Positions 21,536 to 30,592 of a stretch of 64,000 nt of DNA are shown in pieces. The notes beneath the pieces are model-generated. The model was not told the origin of the DNA and did no database searches. It worked only from the letters and a program-made list of their open reading frames with translations. Location of the stretch: contig JAFSJZ010000068.1 of the NCBI GenBank assembly GCA_017449185.1, forward strand, positions 1-64,000, given 5' to 3'. The stretch is from Oscillospiraceae bacterium (lineage in GTDB: Bacteria; Bacillota; Clostridia; Oscillospirales; Oscillospiraceae). Position 1 is the stretch's first letter, and each line of letters begins with the position of its first letter. Both the position numbers and the translations under genes were made by a program.

Positions 21536-22699
21536 ATGTACGATTTCGTTTACCAGAACACCACAAAAATACTGTTCGGGCGAGGCATCTCCTCGCAGAT
21601 CGGACCGGAGTGCGCCGAATACGGCCACAAAGCGCTGATCGTATACGGCGGACAATCCGCGATTAAAAGTGGCCTGATTTCCCGCATCAAGCAGTCGCTT
21701 TCCGACTGTCACATCGAATACTTTGAGTTGGGCGGTGTGAAAGCAAATCCCCTGCTCAGCAAGGTTCAGGAGGGCATTGAGCTCTGCCGGAGAGAAAAAA
21801 TACGCTTTTTGCTTGCCGTCGGCGGCGGAAGTGTTATTGATACCGCCAAGGCGGTTTCGGCCGGAACGGACTATTCGGGAGACGTGTGGGATCTTTTCAC
21901 GGGAACCGGTCGTTTCCATTCCGTCCTTCCGGTGGGCGCCGTTGTCACGATTCCCGGAACCGGAAGCGAATCCAGCAACGGCGCAGTGATCACAAACGAG
22001 TCGAGCGGATACAAAATGGACATTATAGACGACAGGATCCGTCCTCGTTTCGCTGTTTTGGATCCTGAGTTGACTTTTACCCTTCCGGCTTTTCAAACCT
22101 TCTGCGCTATTACGGATATTCTGTCCCATGTAATGGAAAGATACTTTACCGGCGTGCCATACGCCGACGTCTCCGATGAGCTTTGTGAAGGGTTGATGCG
22201 GGCGGTCATCAAAAATGCTCGGATCCTTCTGTCCGATCCGACAAATTACAACGCCAGAGCGGAAGTGATGTGGGCGGCAGTCCTCGCGCACAACAATCTC
22301 CTCTCCTCCGGCCGGGGTGGCGATTGGGCGAGCCATGCGATCGGGACGGAGCTGAGCGCACTGTATGACTGTACCCACGGCGCCACTCTTTCGGTCATCA
22401 CACCCGCGTGGATGCATTATGTAATGGATGCGGATCTGCCGATCTTTACGCAGTATGCCATGCGGGTATGGCAGGTTCAATATGACAGAAACGACCCGCG
22501 GGCAACCGCGTTGGAAGGGATCCGCCGCCTGAAGGCATTCTTTGAGGAGATCGGCGTTCCCACGACGCTGAACGCGCTCGGCGTCCCTTCCGATCATTTG
22601 GAGCAGATCGCGGAGAGAGCCGTTAGAAACGGCCCAATCGGCGGCATAAAGTCTCTGCAGGCTTCCGATGTTCTGAAAATCCTTGGCGGAGCAAAGTGA
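21536..22699 (+). CDS. Iron-containing alcohol dehydrogenase
   Basis: 387 residues of the group III (BdhA/YqhD-like) Fe-ADH family: NAD(P)H-dependent reduction of aldehydes or the reverse. The dinucleotide motif is LAVGGGSVIDTAKAVSAG (about 91-108), with VTIPGTGSESSNGAVI downstream. The metal ligands fit Asp in AITDILSHVMERYF (about 198), His in the same helix, His in DWASHAIGTEL (about 266) and His in CTHGATL (about 280). It is the first gene after the divergent XRE-cupin regulator, with AAAGGAG upstream. In this cluster it could reduce the short aldehyde made by the class II aldolase (glycolaldehyde, acetaldehyde or a methylthio-aldehyde). Confidence 0.9.
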   Translation: MYDFVYQNTTKILFGRGISSQIGPECAEYGHKALIVYGGQSAIKSGLISRIKQSLSDCHIEYFELGGVKANPLLSKVQEGIELCRREKIRFLLAVGGGSVIDTAKAVSAGTDYSGDVWDLFTGTGRFHSVLPVGAVVTIPGTGSESSNGAVITNESSGYKMDIIDDRIRPRFAVLDPELTFTLPAFQTFCAITDILSHVMERYFTGVPYADVSDELCEGLMRAVIKNARILLSDPTNYNARAEVMWAAVLAHNNLLSSGRGGDWASHAIGTELSALYDCTHGATLSVITPAWMHYVMDADLPIFTQYAMRVWQVQYDRNDPRATALEGIRRLKAFFEEIGVPTTLNALGVPSDHLEQIAERAVRNGPIGGIKSLQASDVLKILGGAK

Positions 22700-22753
22700 A
22701 CAGTCGATTTCGGACGTGGAAGAGCACTTGTCCACAAAAGAAGGGATGATACC

Positions 22754-23623
22754 ATGCTGATTCAAACTGTTGTCACCGGCATTGCCATCGGCGGAATCTA
22801 CGCGCTTATGGCCGTGGGATATTCGCTTATTTTCAGTATTCTGAACTTCAGCAACTTTGCCTATGGCCCCATCATTATGCTTTGCTCTTTTTTCGGCTAT
22901 TTCGGTCTGGGCATACTGAAGCTTCCGTTTTGGCTGGTGCTCATTCTTTCGATGCTTGTCGGCGCGTTCTTATGCTGTCTGAGCGAGATTCTCGCCTACC
23001 GTCCGCTGCGAAAGAGGAAAGCCAAAACGCTGTACTTTATGATCAGCGCCATGGGCATCTCCATTTTACTTGAAAACATGGTATACGCTACCGTGGGCGC
23101 TCACTTTTACAACTATCCGCAAATCCTCCAGGGAACCGTCAAGCTTCTCGCGGCAGATATCGGCGTGCTGGATCTGTTTGCCATTATCTTTTCCTGCATT
23201 GCCATCGGCGCCCTGCATTTTTTTATCAACCATTCCAAGCCCGGTATCGCCATTCGGGCCGTATCGTACGATACGGTCGTCAGCCAGATCAACGGCATCA
23301 ACATCAACGCCATTGTCATTCTTGTATTCTGTCTGGCGGGTATGATGGCAGGGATCGCAGGAATGTTCCTCGGCATGAAGTATATGGCATATCCGACGAT
23401 GGGCTGGATCACCAACAAGGCCTATATCTCAGCGGTCATCGGCGGAATGGGGAGTCTGCCCGGAGCTGTCGTGGGCGCTATCATTCTTGGCCTGGTAGAG
23501 TCCCTGTCAAGCGTTTACATCTCTTCCGCCATTCGAGACGTGTTCAGCTTCAGTTTTTTGATCATCATGCTGTTCATCAAGCCGTCCGGCCTCTTCGGGA
23601 AGACGCTGGAAGAGAAAGTATAA
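22754..23623 (+). CDS. livH: Branched-chain amino acid-type ABC permease (LivH family)
   Basis: 289 residues with about eight membrane helices; the opening MLIQTVVTGIAIGGIYALMAVGYSLIF and the cytoplasmic loop GIAIRAVSYDTVVSQINGIN are typical of LivH permeases. It would form the membrane channel with the LivM-like protein. Genes for LivH, LivM, LivG, LivF and the binding protein follow one another. This family takes up hydrophobic amino acids but also urea, amides and aromatic or other small carboxylates, so the substrate here is open. Placement among nucleoside and aldehyde genes suggests a substrate for that pathway. Confidence 0.9.
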   Translation: MLIQTVVTGIAIGGIYALMAVGYSLIFSILNFSNFAYGPIIMLCSFFGYFGLGILKLPFWLVLILSMLVGAFLCCLSEILAYRPLRKRKAKTLYFMISAMGISILLENMVYATVGAHFYNYPQILQGTVKLLAADIGVLDLFAIIFSCIAIGALHFFINHSKPGIAIRAVSYDTVVSQINGININAIVILVFCLAGMMAGIAGMFLGMKYMAYPTMGWITNKAYISAVIGGMGSLPGAVVGAIILGLVESLSSVYISSAIRDVFSFSFLIIMLFIKPSGLFGKTLEEKV

Positions 23624-23638
23624 AGAGGTGCCTGGACT

Positions 23639-24535
23639 ATGTGGAACTACATCGAAGGAATTCTGTGTCTGGCGCTGATCAGTGTGATCTCTGTTTTGGG
23701 GCTTACGGTTTTTACGGGCTTCACGGGCATGTTTTCCATGGGCCATGCCGCGTTCATCGCCATAGGAGCCTATACCGCCTCCATTCTCACTTCCAAGGCT
23801 CATGCAAACTTCTATCTGGCGCTTGCGCTGGGCGGGCTGATGTCCGGTTTCGTCAGTCTGATCATAGGTTACCCCACTCTTCGGGCCAAGCTGCAGAATG
23901 ACTATTTTGCCATTGCCACGCTCGGATTTGGCGAGGCCGTTCGCGTTATCCTCGAAAACCTGAAAATCACCAACGGTGCGCGCGGTTTGGTCGGGATCCC
24001 CGCCCGTTCCACCTTCCTCAACATTTTGCTCATCACCGTTTTGCTGACTATTATCACCGCACATTATGTCTATTCAAAATACGGTCGGCAGTCCGTCGCC
24101 ATCAGGGAAGACCATGTCGCGGCAGAGATGATGGGGATCAATCTCTTCACCGTTCGGTTAAGGGCGCTGTTCTTCAGCGCGGTGATGGCAGGTATCGGCG
24201 GAGGACTTTACGCACACTATGTGAATTTCATCCAGCCAAGCATGTTCACCAGCACCCAGTCCACCACGCTGATCGCCGCCGTCGTTGCCGGAGGCATGGG
24301 CAGTATCACAGGGCCTTTCGTTGCCATGCTGATTTTTTCAGCTTTGCCGGAGATCCTGCGTGTGGCGGATATGTGGAGACTTGTGGCATACGGTCTGATC
24401 CTTGTCCTGATTATGGTGCTTCGCCCGCAGGGGATTTTCGGCTATAAGGAATTGAATTTCAAGTTTGTCAAACGGTGGATCAAAAAAATACGGGCGAAAA
24501 AGCCTGCACTGCCTGCAGAAGGTGGGGATGCATAA
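23639..24535 (+). CDS. livM: Branched-chain amino acid-type ABC permease (LivM family)
   Basis: 298 residues, strongly hydrophobic. LivM signatures include GLTVFTGFTGMFSMGHAAFIAIGAYT (about 22-47), GYPTLRAKLQNDYFAIATLGFGEA, and VAIREDHVAAEMMGINLFTVR, the coupling loop to the ATPases. It begins 15 nt after livH with GAGGTG upstream, and its stop abuts the next start (TAAATG). Confidence 0.9.
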   Translation: MWNYIEGILCLALISVISVLGLTVFTGFTGMFSMGHAAFIAIGAYTASILTSKAHANFYLALALGGLMSGFVSLIIGYPTLRAKLQNDYFAIATLGFGEAVRVILENLKITNGARGLVGIPARSTFLNILLITVLLTIITAHYVYSKYGRQSVAIREDHVAAEMMGINLFTVRLRALFFSAVMAGIGGGLYAHYVNFIQPSMFTSTQSTTLIAAVVAGGMGSITGPFVAMLIFSALPEILRVADMWRLVAYGLILVLIMVLRPQGIFGYKELNFKFVKRWIKKIRAKKPALPAEGGDA

Positions 24536-25321
24536 ATGGAAGAGATTCTCGTCGTTCAAAAACTGACCAAGGTTTTTGGCGGAGTCGTCGCCTGCAAGGA
24601 TCTGAGCTTTTGCGTGAAGCAAGGGGAAATCAAAGGGCTGATCGGGCCCAACGGTGCGGGGAAAACAACTGCTTTCAACTTGATTACAGGCGTGATTCCC
24701 CCGACCTCCGGCAGCATCCTTTTCATGGGAGAGGAACTAAGCGGCATGAAGCCCCATGTCATTGTCAAGCGGGGTATCGTCCGCACCTTTCAGAATATCC
24801 GTCTTTTTCAGAATCTGACCGTCCTTGAAAATGTGATCATCGCACTGGACCAGCAGAACTCAAATTACAGCGTAGGCGCGTCTATTCTGCGTCTGCCCGG
24901 GATGAAGCGTGAAGAGCGGCGCGTGCGGGAGGCCGCTATGGACTATCTGCGCGTGATGAATTTGGAGCAGCGGGCAGATCAGACCTCCTCCAGCCTTCCC
25001 TACGGTCTGCAGCGCAAACTGGAGATCGCACGCGCGCTTGCATCCCAGCCGAAGCTCCTCTTGCTGGATGAGCCGGCGGCGGGCATGAACCCGGAGGAAT
25101 CGAGGGAGCTTGCCAGGCTGATTCAAAAGATCCGGGACGATTACCACCTGTCGATCATCCTCATTGACCACCACATGGACGTCATCATGGACCTTTGCGA
25201 CAGTATAGCGGTCATTAATTTCGGTGAAAAAATCGCGGAGGGAACGCCGGAAGAAATCCAGCGAAATCCCGATGTCCTGCAGGCCTACCTGGGGGAGGGA
25301 TATAAGCGTGCTAAAAGTTGA
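24536..25321 (+). CDS. livG: ABC transporter ATP-binding protein (LivG family)
   Basis: 261 residues. Walker A is GPNGAGKTT (about 36-44), the Q-loop region VRTFQNIRLFQNLTVLENV, the signature SSLPYGLQRKLEIARAL (the LivG-type LSYGxQ replaced by LPYGLQ, usual in this family), Walker B LLLLDEPAAGMNP, and the switch His in LIDHHMDVIMDL. The C-terminal GEKIAEGTPEEIQRNPDVLQAYLG is diagnostic for LivG. It powers the Liv-type transporter together with LivF. Confidence 0.92.
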   Translation: MEEILVVQKLTKVFGGVVACKDLSFCVKQGEIKGLIGPNGAGKTTAFNLITGVIPPTSGSILFMGEELSGMKPHVIVKRGIVRTFQNIRLFQNLTVLENVIIALDQQNSNYSVGASILRLPGMKREERRVREAAMDYLRVMNLEQRADQTSSSLPYGLQRKLEIARALASQPKLLLLDEPAAGMNPEESRELARLIQKIRDDYHLSIILIDHHMDVIMDLCDSIAVINFGEKIAEGTPEEIQRNPDVLQAYLGEGYKRAKS

Positions 25322-26024
25322 CAATGTGAACGTTTTTTACGGCCATATCCACGCCATCAGGGATGTCAGCATAGAGGCAAAGGACTCTCAGATCGTCTCC
25401 ATTGTCGGTGCGAACGGAGCCGGAAAATCTACGCTTATGATGACGATCGCCGGTGTATTAAAAAAAAGTTCCGGCTCCATCAGCTTTGACGGCGAGCTTC
25501 TGCCTGCCGAGCCGCACAAGATCCTTGCAAAGGGCGTTTGTCTGGTGCCGGAACGAAGACGCCTGTATGCCAATCTGACCGTACGGGAAAACCTTCTGGC
25601 AGGCGCCTATCTGCGCAAAGACAAAGCAGCAATACAGGAAGACATGGAAGAGATGTTCAGCCTCTTTCCCATTCTAAAGCAGCGCTTCAAGCAATACGCC
25701 GGGACCTTGTCGGGGGGCGAGCAGCAGATGCTTGCGATTGCGCGCGGCCTGATGTCCAGGCCAAAGCTGCTCATGCTGGACGAGCCTTCTCTCGGTCTCG
25801 CACCCATGCTTGTGCAGCAGGTCTTTGATACGATCTGCAATGTCCGCGACCGCGGTACTACCATTTTTATGACTGAGCAAAACGCATCCGACGCCCTTGC
25901 CATCTCCGATTATGCCTATGTACTCGAAACCGGCAGGATCACACTTTCCGGGAGCGGAAAAGAGGTCCTGGAAAATCCCGAGGTTCAAAAGGCTTACCTG
26001 GGCATCAAGCAGGAGCAGAGCTGA
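25308..26024 (+). CDS. livF: ABC transporter ATP-binding protein (LivF family)
   Basis: 238 residues starting at GTG 25308 (VLKVDNVNVFYGHIHAIRDV), with GGGAGGGA seven nt upstream and a 14-nt overlap with livG; the longer frame upstream is only overlap. Walker A is GANGAGKST, the signature LSGGEQQMLAIARGL, and Walker B LLMLDEPSLGLAP. ENPEVQKAYLG at the C-terminus is typical for LivF. Confidence 0.92.
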   Translation: MLKVDNVNVFYGHIHAIRDVSIEAKDSQIVSIVGANGAGKSTLMMTIAGVLKKSSGSISFDGELLPAEPHKILAKGVCLVPERRRLYANLTVRENLLAGAYLRKDKAAIQEDMEEMFSLFPILKQRFKQYAGTLSGGEQQMLAIARGLMSRPKLLMLDEPSLGLAPMLVQQVFDTICNVRDRGTTIFMTEQNASDALAISDYAYVLETGRITLSGSGKEVLENPEVQKAYLGIKQEQS

Positions 26025-26123
26025 AAACAGCGCATTCCGCCTTGTGCGGCAATATATCTGCAGATTTCCCAAGAGTCGTCAAACTAAGAAGTGTCAAACA
26101 AGCCAAATGATGGAGGAATCGAA

Positions 26124-27347
26124 ATGAAAAAAATCGCATGTATTATCCTGACCATTTGCATTCTGTTATCCCTCGCTGCATGCGGCAGCACCCCCAGCGC
26201 CTCGACTGGCTCCGCTCCTTCGGGCAGCACGTCTTCGGCGCAGGCTCCCGCGGAATCAGCAGCCAGCGAAACCATCAAGGTAGGCCAGCTGTGCGCCCTG
26301 ACCGGATCATCTGCGCCTTACGGCATTCCCGAAAACAACGCCGCCAAACTGTACATTGATAAAATCAATGCCGCAGGCGGCGTGCTTGGCCGTCAGGTAG
26401 AGCTGATCGCTTACGACTCGAAGGGCGATCAGTCCGAATGCGTCAACGCCACCAAGCGTCTGATAGCCGACGGCGTATGCGCCATCATCGGACCGAACAT
26501 GAGCGGACAGGCGATCGCCATTGTTCCTGTTACCGAAGCGGCGGGTATCCCCTTTATTGCGACCGCCGCGACCAATCCGAAGGTCACCGTGGACGAAGCG
26601 ACCGGAAATGTGTTCCATACGGCGTTCCGCACCTGCTTCATCGACAGCTTCCAGGGCAAGGTCGTCTCTCAGTTCTGCCTCAATGAGCTTGGCGGCAAAA
26701 CCGTCGCGATTATCTATGATGTCGGCTCTGACTATGCGGCAGGTCTGAAGGAGTACTTCGAGGCCGACTTTCTCGCCTCCGGCGGCACCATCGTCGCAAC
26801 CGAAGGCTACCGCAGCGGTGAGCTGGACTTCCGCGCCATTCTGGGCAAGGTAAAGGAAAAGAACCCTGACATCATTTTCTCTCTTTCCGCTCCGAACGAA
26901 GGCGGCCTGATGATCAAGCAGGCACACGATCTCGGCATCGAGTGCGAATGGATCAGCGGAGATATGTGGAGTGACATGAACCTTGTGGAATCCGCCGCCG
27001 GCTACGCGGAGGGCGCGTTCATGATCAGCCTTGCCGCTGTCGACGATCCGTCCTTGAAGGATTGGCTTGCGGAGTACAACAAGACCTTTGGTGCGGATCC
27101 CATCCTCCCCGCTCCCATTTTCGTCACAGACGCGCTGAACGCTCTTTTCACCGCCATTGAGAAGGCAGGCTCCACTGATTCCGAAAAGATCATCGAGCAG
27201 CTGGAAGCGATCGAAAATCTGCCTGTTCTTTCCGGATCGCTCACCTTTGATCCCGCAACTCACAATCCTTTGAACAAGCCCGCTATCATCCAGACGGTCA
27301 AGGATGGTCAAATCGTTTATTACACGCTCTTTGAAAATTACACCTGA
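26124..27347 (+). CDS. ABC transporter substrate-binding lipoprotein (LivK-like)
   Basis: A 407-residue periplasmic-binding-type 1 protein anchored as a lipoprotein: signal MKKIACIILTICILLSLAAC with the lipobox LAAC (Cys about 20), then a Ser/Ala/Pro-rich linker. The mature part starts TIKVGQLCALTGSSAPYGIPENNAAKL, the normal start of the HAAT binding fold, and continues with VELIAYDSKGDQSECVNATKRLI. ATG 26124 follows GGAGGAATCGAA; the open frame upstream (26091) lacks such a site. It presents the substrate to the LivHMGF complex. The ligand is unknown. Confidence 0.9.
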   Translation: MKKIACIILTICILLSLAACGSTPSASTGSAPSGSTSSAQAPAESAASETIKVGQLCALTGSSAPYGIPENNAAKLYIDKINAAGGVLGRQVELIAYDSKGDQSECVNATKRLIADGVCAIIGPNMSGQAIAIVPVTEAAGIPFIATAATNPKVTVDEATGNVFHTAFRTCFIDSFQGKVVSQFCLNELGGKTVAIIYDVGSDYAAGLKEYFEADFLASGGTIVATEGYRSGELDFRAILGKVKEKNPDIIFSLSAPNEGGLMIKQAHDLGIECEWISGDMWSDMNLVESAAGYAEGAFMISLAAVDDPSLKDWLAEYNKTFGADPILPAPIFVTDALNALFTAIEKAGSTDSEKIIEQLEAIENLPVLSGSLTFDPATHNPLNKPAIIQTVKDGQIVYYTLFENYT

Positions 27348-27379
27348 AAGACTGACCCGCTGTCCGTGTTTCCTGGCAT

Positions 27380-27430
27380 CCGTGAGACAACTGCAGAGAA
27401 AGCTGCGGTTGTCTCACGGGATTTCGTTTT
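27380..27430 (+). terminator. Hairpin after the ABC transporter genes
   Basis: A 16-17-bp stem CCGTGAGACAACTGCAG / CTGCGGTTGTCTCACGG with one wobble, followed by GATTTCGTTTTCC. It may act as a partial terminator between the transporter and the enzyme genes. Confidence 0.6.
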
Positions 27431-27514
27431 CCTGACAAATGGTTTGACGATTCTTGAGAGCTTTGCAGATATGCAAACCCCACATATTCTGTATCTTCAA
27501 CGATAAGGAAAGGA

Positions 27515-28678
27515 ATGACAAATATGAAACCCTTGTCTAAAACCTTGCAGACAATGCCGGGCTACGGTATTCCGCTCGTTCTTGACAAAGCCGTCAATGT
27601 ATCCGAATGTATCCGTCTGGAGGCCGGCGAGCCCAACTATGTGACCCCGAAATACATCTGTGACGCCGCTGCGCGGGCCATGGAGGAAGGATATACAAAA
27701 TATACGCCGCTCCTCGGCTATGCCTCTGTAAGGGAAGCGATCGCCCGGGACAACAGCGAGAAGGTCGGCAGGCGTATCGATCTTTCGGAAGTTATCGTGA
27801 CGACAGGGGCCACGATGGCTCTGCACAACGCGCTCCGCGCCGTGGCGGAGGAGGGAGACGAGGTCCTTCTTCCGGATCCCTGCTGGCCGGCCTACAAAAT
27901 GCAGCTGCACTCGCTGGGTCTTAAGGCAGTCCCTTATCTGATGGACGAAAAGAACGGCATGATGCCCACACGCGAAGGCATCGAATCCCTCATCACTCCG
28001 AAGACCTCCGTCATCATTGTGAACTCTCCGTCCAATCCTACCGGCGCCGTGTTCGATGAGGCGACCATCCGCATGATGATCGACCTGGCTGTGCAATATG
28101 ATCTGTATGTGATCTCCGATGAGATTTACGATTTTCTTACATATGACGGAGTGAAAGCGCTGTCCTTCAAAAGATTTGATCCGGATGGACGGGTGATCAT
28201 GATCGGCGGCGCGTCGAAAAAATACGCTATGCCCGGGTGGCGCATCGGTTTTGCCATAGCCCAGCCGGAAATCGTACAGCTTATGGGCCGCGTGATGACC
28301 ACCTACGGTATGAACACCTGCTGTATCGCCCAGAAAGCATACGAAGCCGCCATCACCGGCCCTCAGGACTTTGTCCGTGAGAGCGTGGAGAGCTACCGTG
28401 ATCGCCGCGATACTACCCTTGCGATCTGCCGCGAGGCCAACGTCCCTGTATTCTCTCCTCAGGGAGCCTTCTATCTGTGGATAGACATCTCTGCCTCCGG
28501 CATGAGCGCGGATCGCTTTGCCGAGGTGTTGTTTGAACGTCATCTGGTGGGCGTAGCGCCGGGACCCGCGTTCGGTGCTTCCGGAGAGGGAAAGATCCGC
28601 GTGTCGATCGCCACAGAAAAAGAGGCCCTTTGCCGAGGCGTCCGCTGGATTTGTGAGCTTGTAAACGAAAATAGGTAA
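27515..28678 (+). CDS. PLP-dependent aminotransferase (class I/II)
   Basis: 387 residues of aspartate-aminotransferase fold I. The PLP lysine is in IGGASKKYAMPGWRIGF (about 233-249), with substrate-binding NSPSNPTGAVFDE (about 170) and a C-terminal EGKIRVSIATEKE holding the carboxylate-binding Arg. These enzymes transfer the amino group of an amino acid to a 2-oxo acid. Two starts are possible: 27515, and ATG 27524, for which the AGGA spacing is better. Its place between the Liv-type transporter and a DapA-family lyase suggests that an imported amino compound is deaminated here. Confidence 0.88.
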   Translation: MTNMKPLSKTLQTMPGYGIPLVLDKAVNVSECIRLEAGEPNYVTPKYICDAAARAMEEGYTKYTPLLGYASVREAIARDNSEKVGRRIDLSEVIVTTGATMALHNALRAVAEEGDEVLLPDPCWPAYKMQLHSLGLKAVPYLMDEKNGMMPTREGIESLITPKTSVIIVNSPSNPTGAVFDEATIRMMIDLAVQYDLYVISDEIYDFLTYDGVKALSFKRFDPDGRVIMIGGASKKYAMPGWRIGFAIAQPEIVQLMGRVMTTYGMNTCCIAQKAYEAAITGPQDFVRESVESYRDRRDTTLAICREANVPVFSPQGAFYLWIDISASGMSADRFAEVLFERHLVGVAPGPAFGASGEGKIRVSIATEKEALCRGVRWICELVNENR

Positions 28679-28691
28679 TGGGGAAGACAAC

Positions 28692-29585
28692 ATGAAGAAA
28701 CTATATGGTCTTACAACCGCCATGCTTACGCCCTTCACCGAGGACGGAGGAGTCGACTACGAATCCTTCCGCGAAATGACGGATTTTTATGTGGACAGGG
28801 GCGTACATTGTCTTTATCCCATGGGAACAAACGGTGAAATGTTCCGCATGAACGCCGAGGAGCGTATGCGAGCGGCCGAAACGGTAAAAAAGCAGAGTGC
28901 CGGCCGCTGCACGGTTTATATCCATTGCGGCGCCGTTTCCGAAGAAGAGACCATTTCTCTCGTCCGGCACGCCGAATCGATCGGTGCAGACGGCGCAGGA
29001 GTGGTCACGCCCACCTTTTTTGGCTTGACCGAGGAGGAAAAGCTCACATATTACACCCACGTTTCGCAGAGTGTGCCCTTCTCTTTCCCCATCTATCTCT
29101 ACAGCATTCCGTCGCTGGCCAACAATGACCTGCCGCTTTCCACCGTAGAAAAAATCGCCAAGCAGTGTCCGAATGTGACAGGGATCAAATACAGCGGACC
29201 CGATATGATGCTGCTGATGGATTATCTGACTGTCAGGAACAGCAGTTTTTCCGTGCTGCCCGGTTTTGAGAAGCTGATGCTTCCCGCGCTTGCCTGTGGT
29301 GCGGATGGAGCCATCTCCGGCGTTTCCTCCGCCTTCCCGGAGCCTTTTGTCGCCCTGTATCAAGCCTTCAAGGCGGGGGAGCTGGCCGAGGCGCAGCGTC
29401 TTTCCATGATCTGCAGCATCTACATCCGCGCCATGCGCTTCGGCTGCAGTCATGCGTTTCTCAAAGCCGTCCTCCGGGAGAGGGGGCTTAAGTCCGGCTA
29501 TGTCAGAAAGCCCGGGATGGAGCTGAGTCCTTCTGAGGCGGACTCTCTTAGAGATTTGCTCAAAACCTTGCCCTCCTGGAAATAA
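28692..29585 (+). CDS. DapA / N-acetylneuraminate lyase family protein
   Basis: 297 residues of the class I aldolase family that cleaves or builds 2-oxo acids through a lysine Schiff base. Visible parts are the entrance motif TAMLTPFTEDGGVDYESF, the 2-oxo-acid carboxylate loop PMGTNGEMFRMNAEER (about 44-59), the catalytic Tyr region IYLYSIPSLANNDL (about 136) and the Schiff-base Lys in GIKYSGPD (about 163). It is probably not the housekeeping dihydrodipicolinate synthase, given its place in a catabolic cluster. GGGGAAG precedes the start, 13 nt after the aminotransferase stop. Confidence 0.87.
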   Translation: MKKLYGLTTAMLTPFTEDGGVDYESFREMTDFYVDRGVHCLYPMGTNGEMFRMNAEERMRAAETVKKQSAGRCTVYIHCGAVSEEETISLVRHAESIGADGAGVVTPTFFGLTEEEKLTYYTHVSQSVPFSFPIYLYSIPSLANNDLPLSTVEKIAKQCPNVTGIKYSGPDMMLLMDYLTVRNSSFSVLPGFEKLMLPALACGADGAISGVSSAFPEPFVALYQAFKAGELAEAQRLSMICSIYIRAMRFGCSHAFLKAVLRERGLKSGYVRKPGMELSPSEADSLRDLLKTLPSWK

Positions 29586-29612
29586 ACCTTCGTTCTTCTG
29601 TTTAAAAAAATG

Positions 29613-29694
29613 ATGAAAGAGGACGGGCTGCTTTTCCGGAGGAGAGATCATTTCACTTCTCCTCTCCTGCGAAGCGCAGCCGGCCTCTTTTCAT
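29613..29694 (+). other. Structured intergenic hairpin before the nucleoside phosphorylase
   Basis: The 154-nt gap contains outer arms ATGAAAGAGGaCgGGCTGC / GCAGCCGGCCTCTTTTCAT with a smaller inner hairpin (GAGGAG / CTCCTC). No U tract follows, so it is not a standard terminator. It may be an mRNA processing or stability element or a regulatory leader; I recognise no known family. Confidence 0.4.
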
Positions 29695-29739
29695 AACGCG
29701 GAAAGAAATCCTGCAAAATCTAAGAAAGAAGGGTCTTGT

Positions 29740-30579
29740 ATGGCAGAGAATGAGGAGCAAAGAGTGCATCTTTCCAAAGCGGAGCTTGGCGGCAACGAGA
29801 ATATGTATCGTTTGCCCGGTTTGGACCGTTATGCGCTGCTGCCCGGCGATCACAAGCGTATCTCCCTTATGGCGCTTCAGTGGGATCGGGCGCAGGAATA
29901 CGATCTCAAACGCGGATTTCGCGCAGCTACCGGTCTCTATAAGGGAGGTGCGATCTCTGCCTTTTCAACCGGCATGGGCGGCCCCAGCGCAGAGGATGTG
30001 ATCTTGGGGATTGCAGCCTGCGGCGTGGACACCATGATTCGTGTAGGAACTACCGGTGCGCTTCAGGATGGAATGGAACTCGGTGATGTGGTCATAAACG
30101 ATGCTTGCATCCGTATGGACGGCACATCTGCCGATTACATTCGCCCGGAATACCCTGCCGCAGCCTCCCCCGTCGTTACCTTGGCTTTGATTCAGGCTGC
30201 CGAAAGGCTCGGCGTGCGCTACCATGTCGGTGTAGGATATACAGCCAGTTCATTCTATGCCGGGCAGTTCCGTCCCAGTTTCAACGGCTATAAGCCCAGC
30301 TGGATGGAAAAGGCTCTCGATGATCTGGCAGCGGCGGGCGTGCTGAACTCTGAAATGGAGGGCGCTACCTTGTTTACTCTTGCCCGGATTTTTGGTCTGC
30401 GGGCAGGTATGTGCGCCTGTGTGGTCGCTCAGCGCAGGACAGGAGACTACGGCGGTACGGAGAATATCCGCAACGCCTGCCTTGTCGGCGCGGAAGCGAT
30501 ACACATCCTGCAGGAATGGGACCGTCTCTGCGCCGAACACAAGCAGCTGTATTTTACGCCGGACCTGCTGATGCGATGA
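29740..30579 (+). CDS. Nucleoside phosphorylase (uridine phosphorylase-like)
   Basis: 279 residues of the PNP/UDP family 1. The phosphate and ribose site motif is IRVGTTGALQDGMELGDVVIND (about 101-122), close to the uridine phosphorylase pattern, and the ribose-binding Glu lies in NSEMEGATLFTLARIFG (about 203). The family splits nucleosides with phosphate to give the base and (deoxy)ribose 1-phosphate. With a cytidine deaminase two genes downstream, uridine is a likely substrate; other nucleosides, including methylthioadenosine, cannot be excluded. It is followed within 13 nt by an MtnA/eIF2B-like isomerase that could use the sugar 1-phosphate. Confidence 0.88.
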   Translation: MAENEEQRVHLSKAELGGNENMYRLPGLDRYALLPGDHKRISLMALQWDRAQEYDLKRGFRAATGLYKGGAISAFSTGMGGPSAEDVILGIAACGVDTMIRVGTTGALQDGMELGDVVINDACIRMDGTSADYIRPEYPAAASPVVTLALIQAAERLGVRYHVGVGYTASSFYAGQFRPSFNGYKPSWMEKALDDLAAAGVLNSEMEGATLFTLARIFGLRAGMCACVVAQRRTGDYGGTENIRNACLVGAEAIHILQEWDRLCAEHKQLYFTPDLLMR

Positions 30580-30592
30580 GGAGGAAATGCCG

